6,511 nt of DNA from the NCBI GenBank assembly GCA_016193115.1, contig JACPSV010000128.1:1-6511 (forward strand). Direction: 5' to 3'. The stretch is from Elusimicrobiota bacterium (GTDB taxonomy: Bacteria > Elusimicrobiota > Elusimicrobia > 2-02-FULL-39-32). The notes under the pieces are model-generated. The model did not search any database and was not told where the DNA came from. It saw only the letters and a list, made by a program, of their open reading frames with translations. The position numbers and the translations under genes were made by a program. Positions 6,360 through 6,511 of the stretch are shown piece by piece (positions within the stretch are counted from its first letter, which is position 1; every line of letters starts with the position of its first letter).

Positions 6360-6511
6360 TTCTTTCGCATGCGGTCTCACGCATGGATTCTACACAATGG
6401 ACCCTCCGGAAAATTGTTCAACCCATACTTCCCCAATTAGAGAAGGTGGAAAAAAAACTGGAGACAATCGGGCAGGAGAGCGAAGGCATCCTAAAAGATT
6501 CTTCCCGTTAC
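6356..6511 (+). CDS. Putative trans-polyprenyl diphosphate synthase, N-terminal part (3' end outside window)
   Basis: An open frame of 52 codons runs from GTG 6356 (overlapping the nuoN TGA as GTGA) to the window edge without a stop. From about residue 16 it reads TLRKIVQPILPQLEKVEKKL, then ETIGQESEGILKDSSRY. This resembles the N-terminal helices of trans-isoprenyl diphosphate synthases (IspB/HepT/IspA superfamily), whose pattern is I-xxPI-xxxL-xxVE-xxL, a spacer, then a Tyr just before the GGKRLRP substrate-binding motif. That motif and the two DDxxD motifs would lie beyond the edge, so the call rests on the helix pattern only. Such enzymes condense isopentenyl diphosphate onto an allylic primer in the cytoplasm to make the side chain of menaquinone or ubiquinone, which fits the complex I context. 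The start is uncertain: GTG 6356 has GGAG ten bases upstream, whereas ATG 6383 (residue 10) gives a more usual N-terminus but lacks a ribosome binding site. A coiled-coil protein of another family cannot be excluded. Confidence 0.6.
   Translation, partial: MILSHAVSRMDSTQWTLRKIVQPILPQLEKVEKKLETIGQESEGILKDSSRY

Noticed and set aside
1..6511. Transfer RNA genes, CRISPR arrays, insertion sequences or prophage parts
   Set aside because: The window is almost fully occupied by complex I genes. I saw no regularly spaced repeats, transposase-like proteins or terminal inverted repeats.

Overview
The window is one stretch of a bacterial chromosome. It carries the distal, membrane-arm half of an operon for respiratory complex I (proton-translocating NADH:quinone oxidoreductase, NDH-1). 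All genes are on the + strand, in the canonical order nuoH (3' end only), nuoI, nuoJ, nuoK, nuoL, nuoM, nuoN. The start of a further gene follows; its N-terminus reads like a trans-polyprenyl diphosphate synthase, the enzyme that makes quinone side chains. The bacterium respires and is probably Gram-negative in type. Base composition looks close to balanced G+C and the genes are tightly packed. The sequence alone does not fix a phylum.

Layout: 1-150 is the C-terminal 49 codons of nuoH. 161-625 is nuoI, a ferredoxin-like protein with two [4Fe-4S] motifs that passes electrons toward the quinone site. 632-1126 (nuoJ) and 1126-1434 (nuoK, GTG start) encode small membrane subunits that link the quinone end to the antiporter-like pumps. 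1445-3385 (nuoL), 3409-4914 (nuoM) and 4920-6359 (nuoN) encode the three antiporter-like proton-pumping subunits. 6356 to the window edge is the 5' end of the putative polyprenyl synthase gene, overlapping the nuoN stop. Gaps between genes run from overlaps of one to four bases up to 23 bases. No terminator or convincing internal promoter is visible, so all of it is probably one transcript.

How the genes work together: NuoI carries electrons to quinone bound near NuoH. The energy released drives conformational and electrostatic changes through H/J/K into L, M and N, each of which moves protons using a chain of buried Glu, Lys and His residues. Almost all of these key residues are present. The exception is in NuoN, where the expected helix-8 lysine is replaced by an Arg-Glu pair. 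The downstream gene would supply the isoprenoid tail of the quinone that complex I reduces.

I found no unknown biological system here. The items most worth a second look are the NuoN helix-8 substitution, an apparent alternation of genes with and without Shine-Dalgarno sites, a perfect hairpin inside nuoM, and the link between complex I and quinone-tail synthesis.
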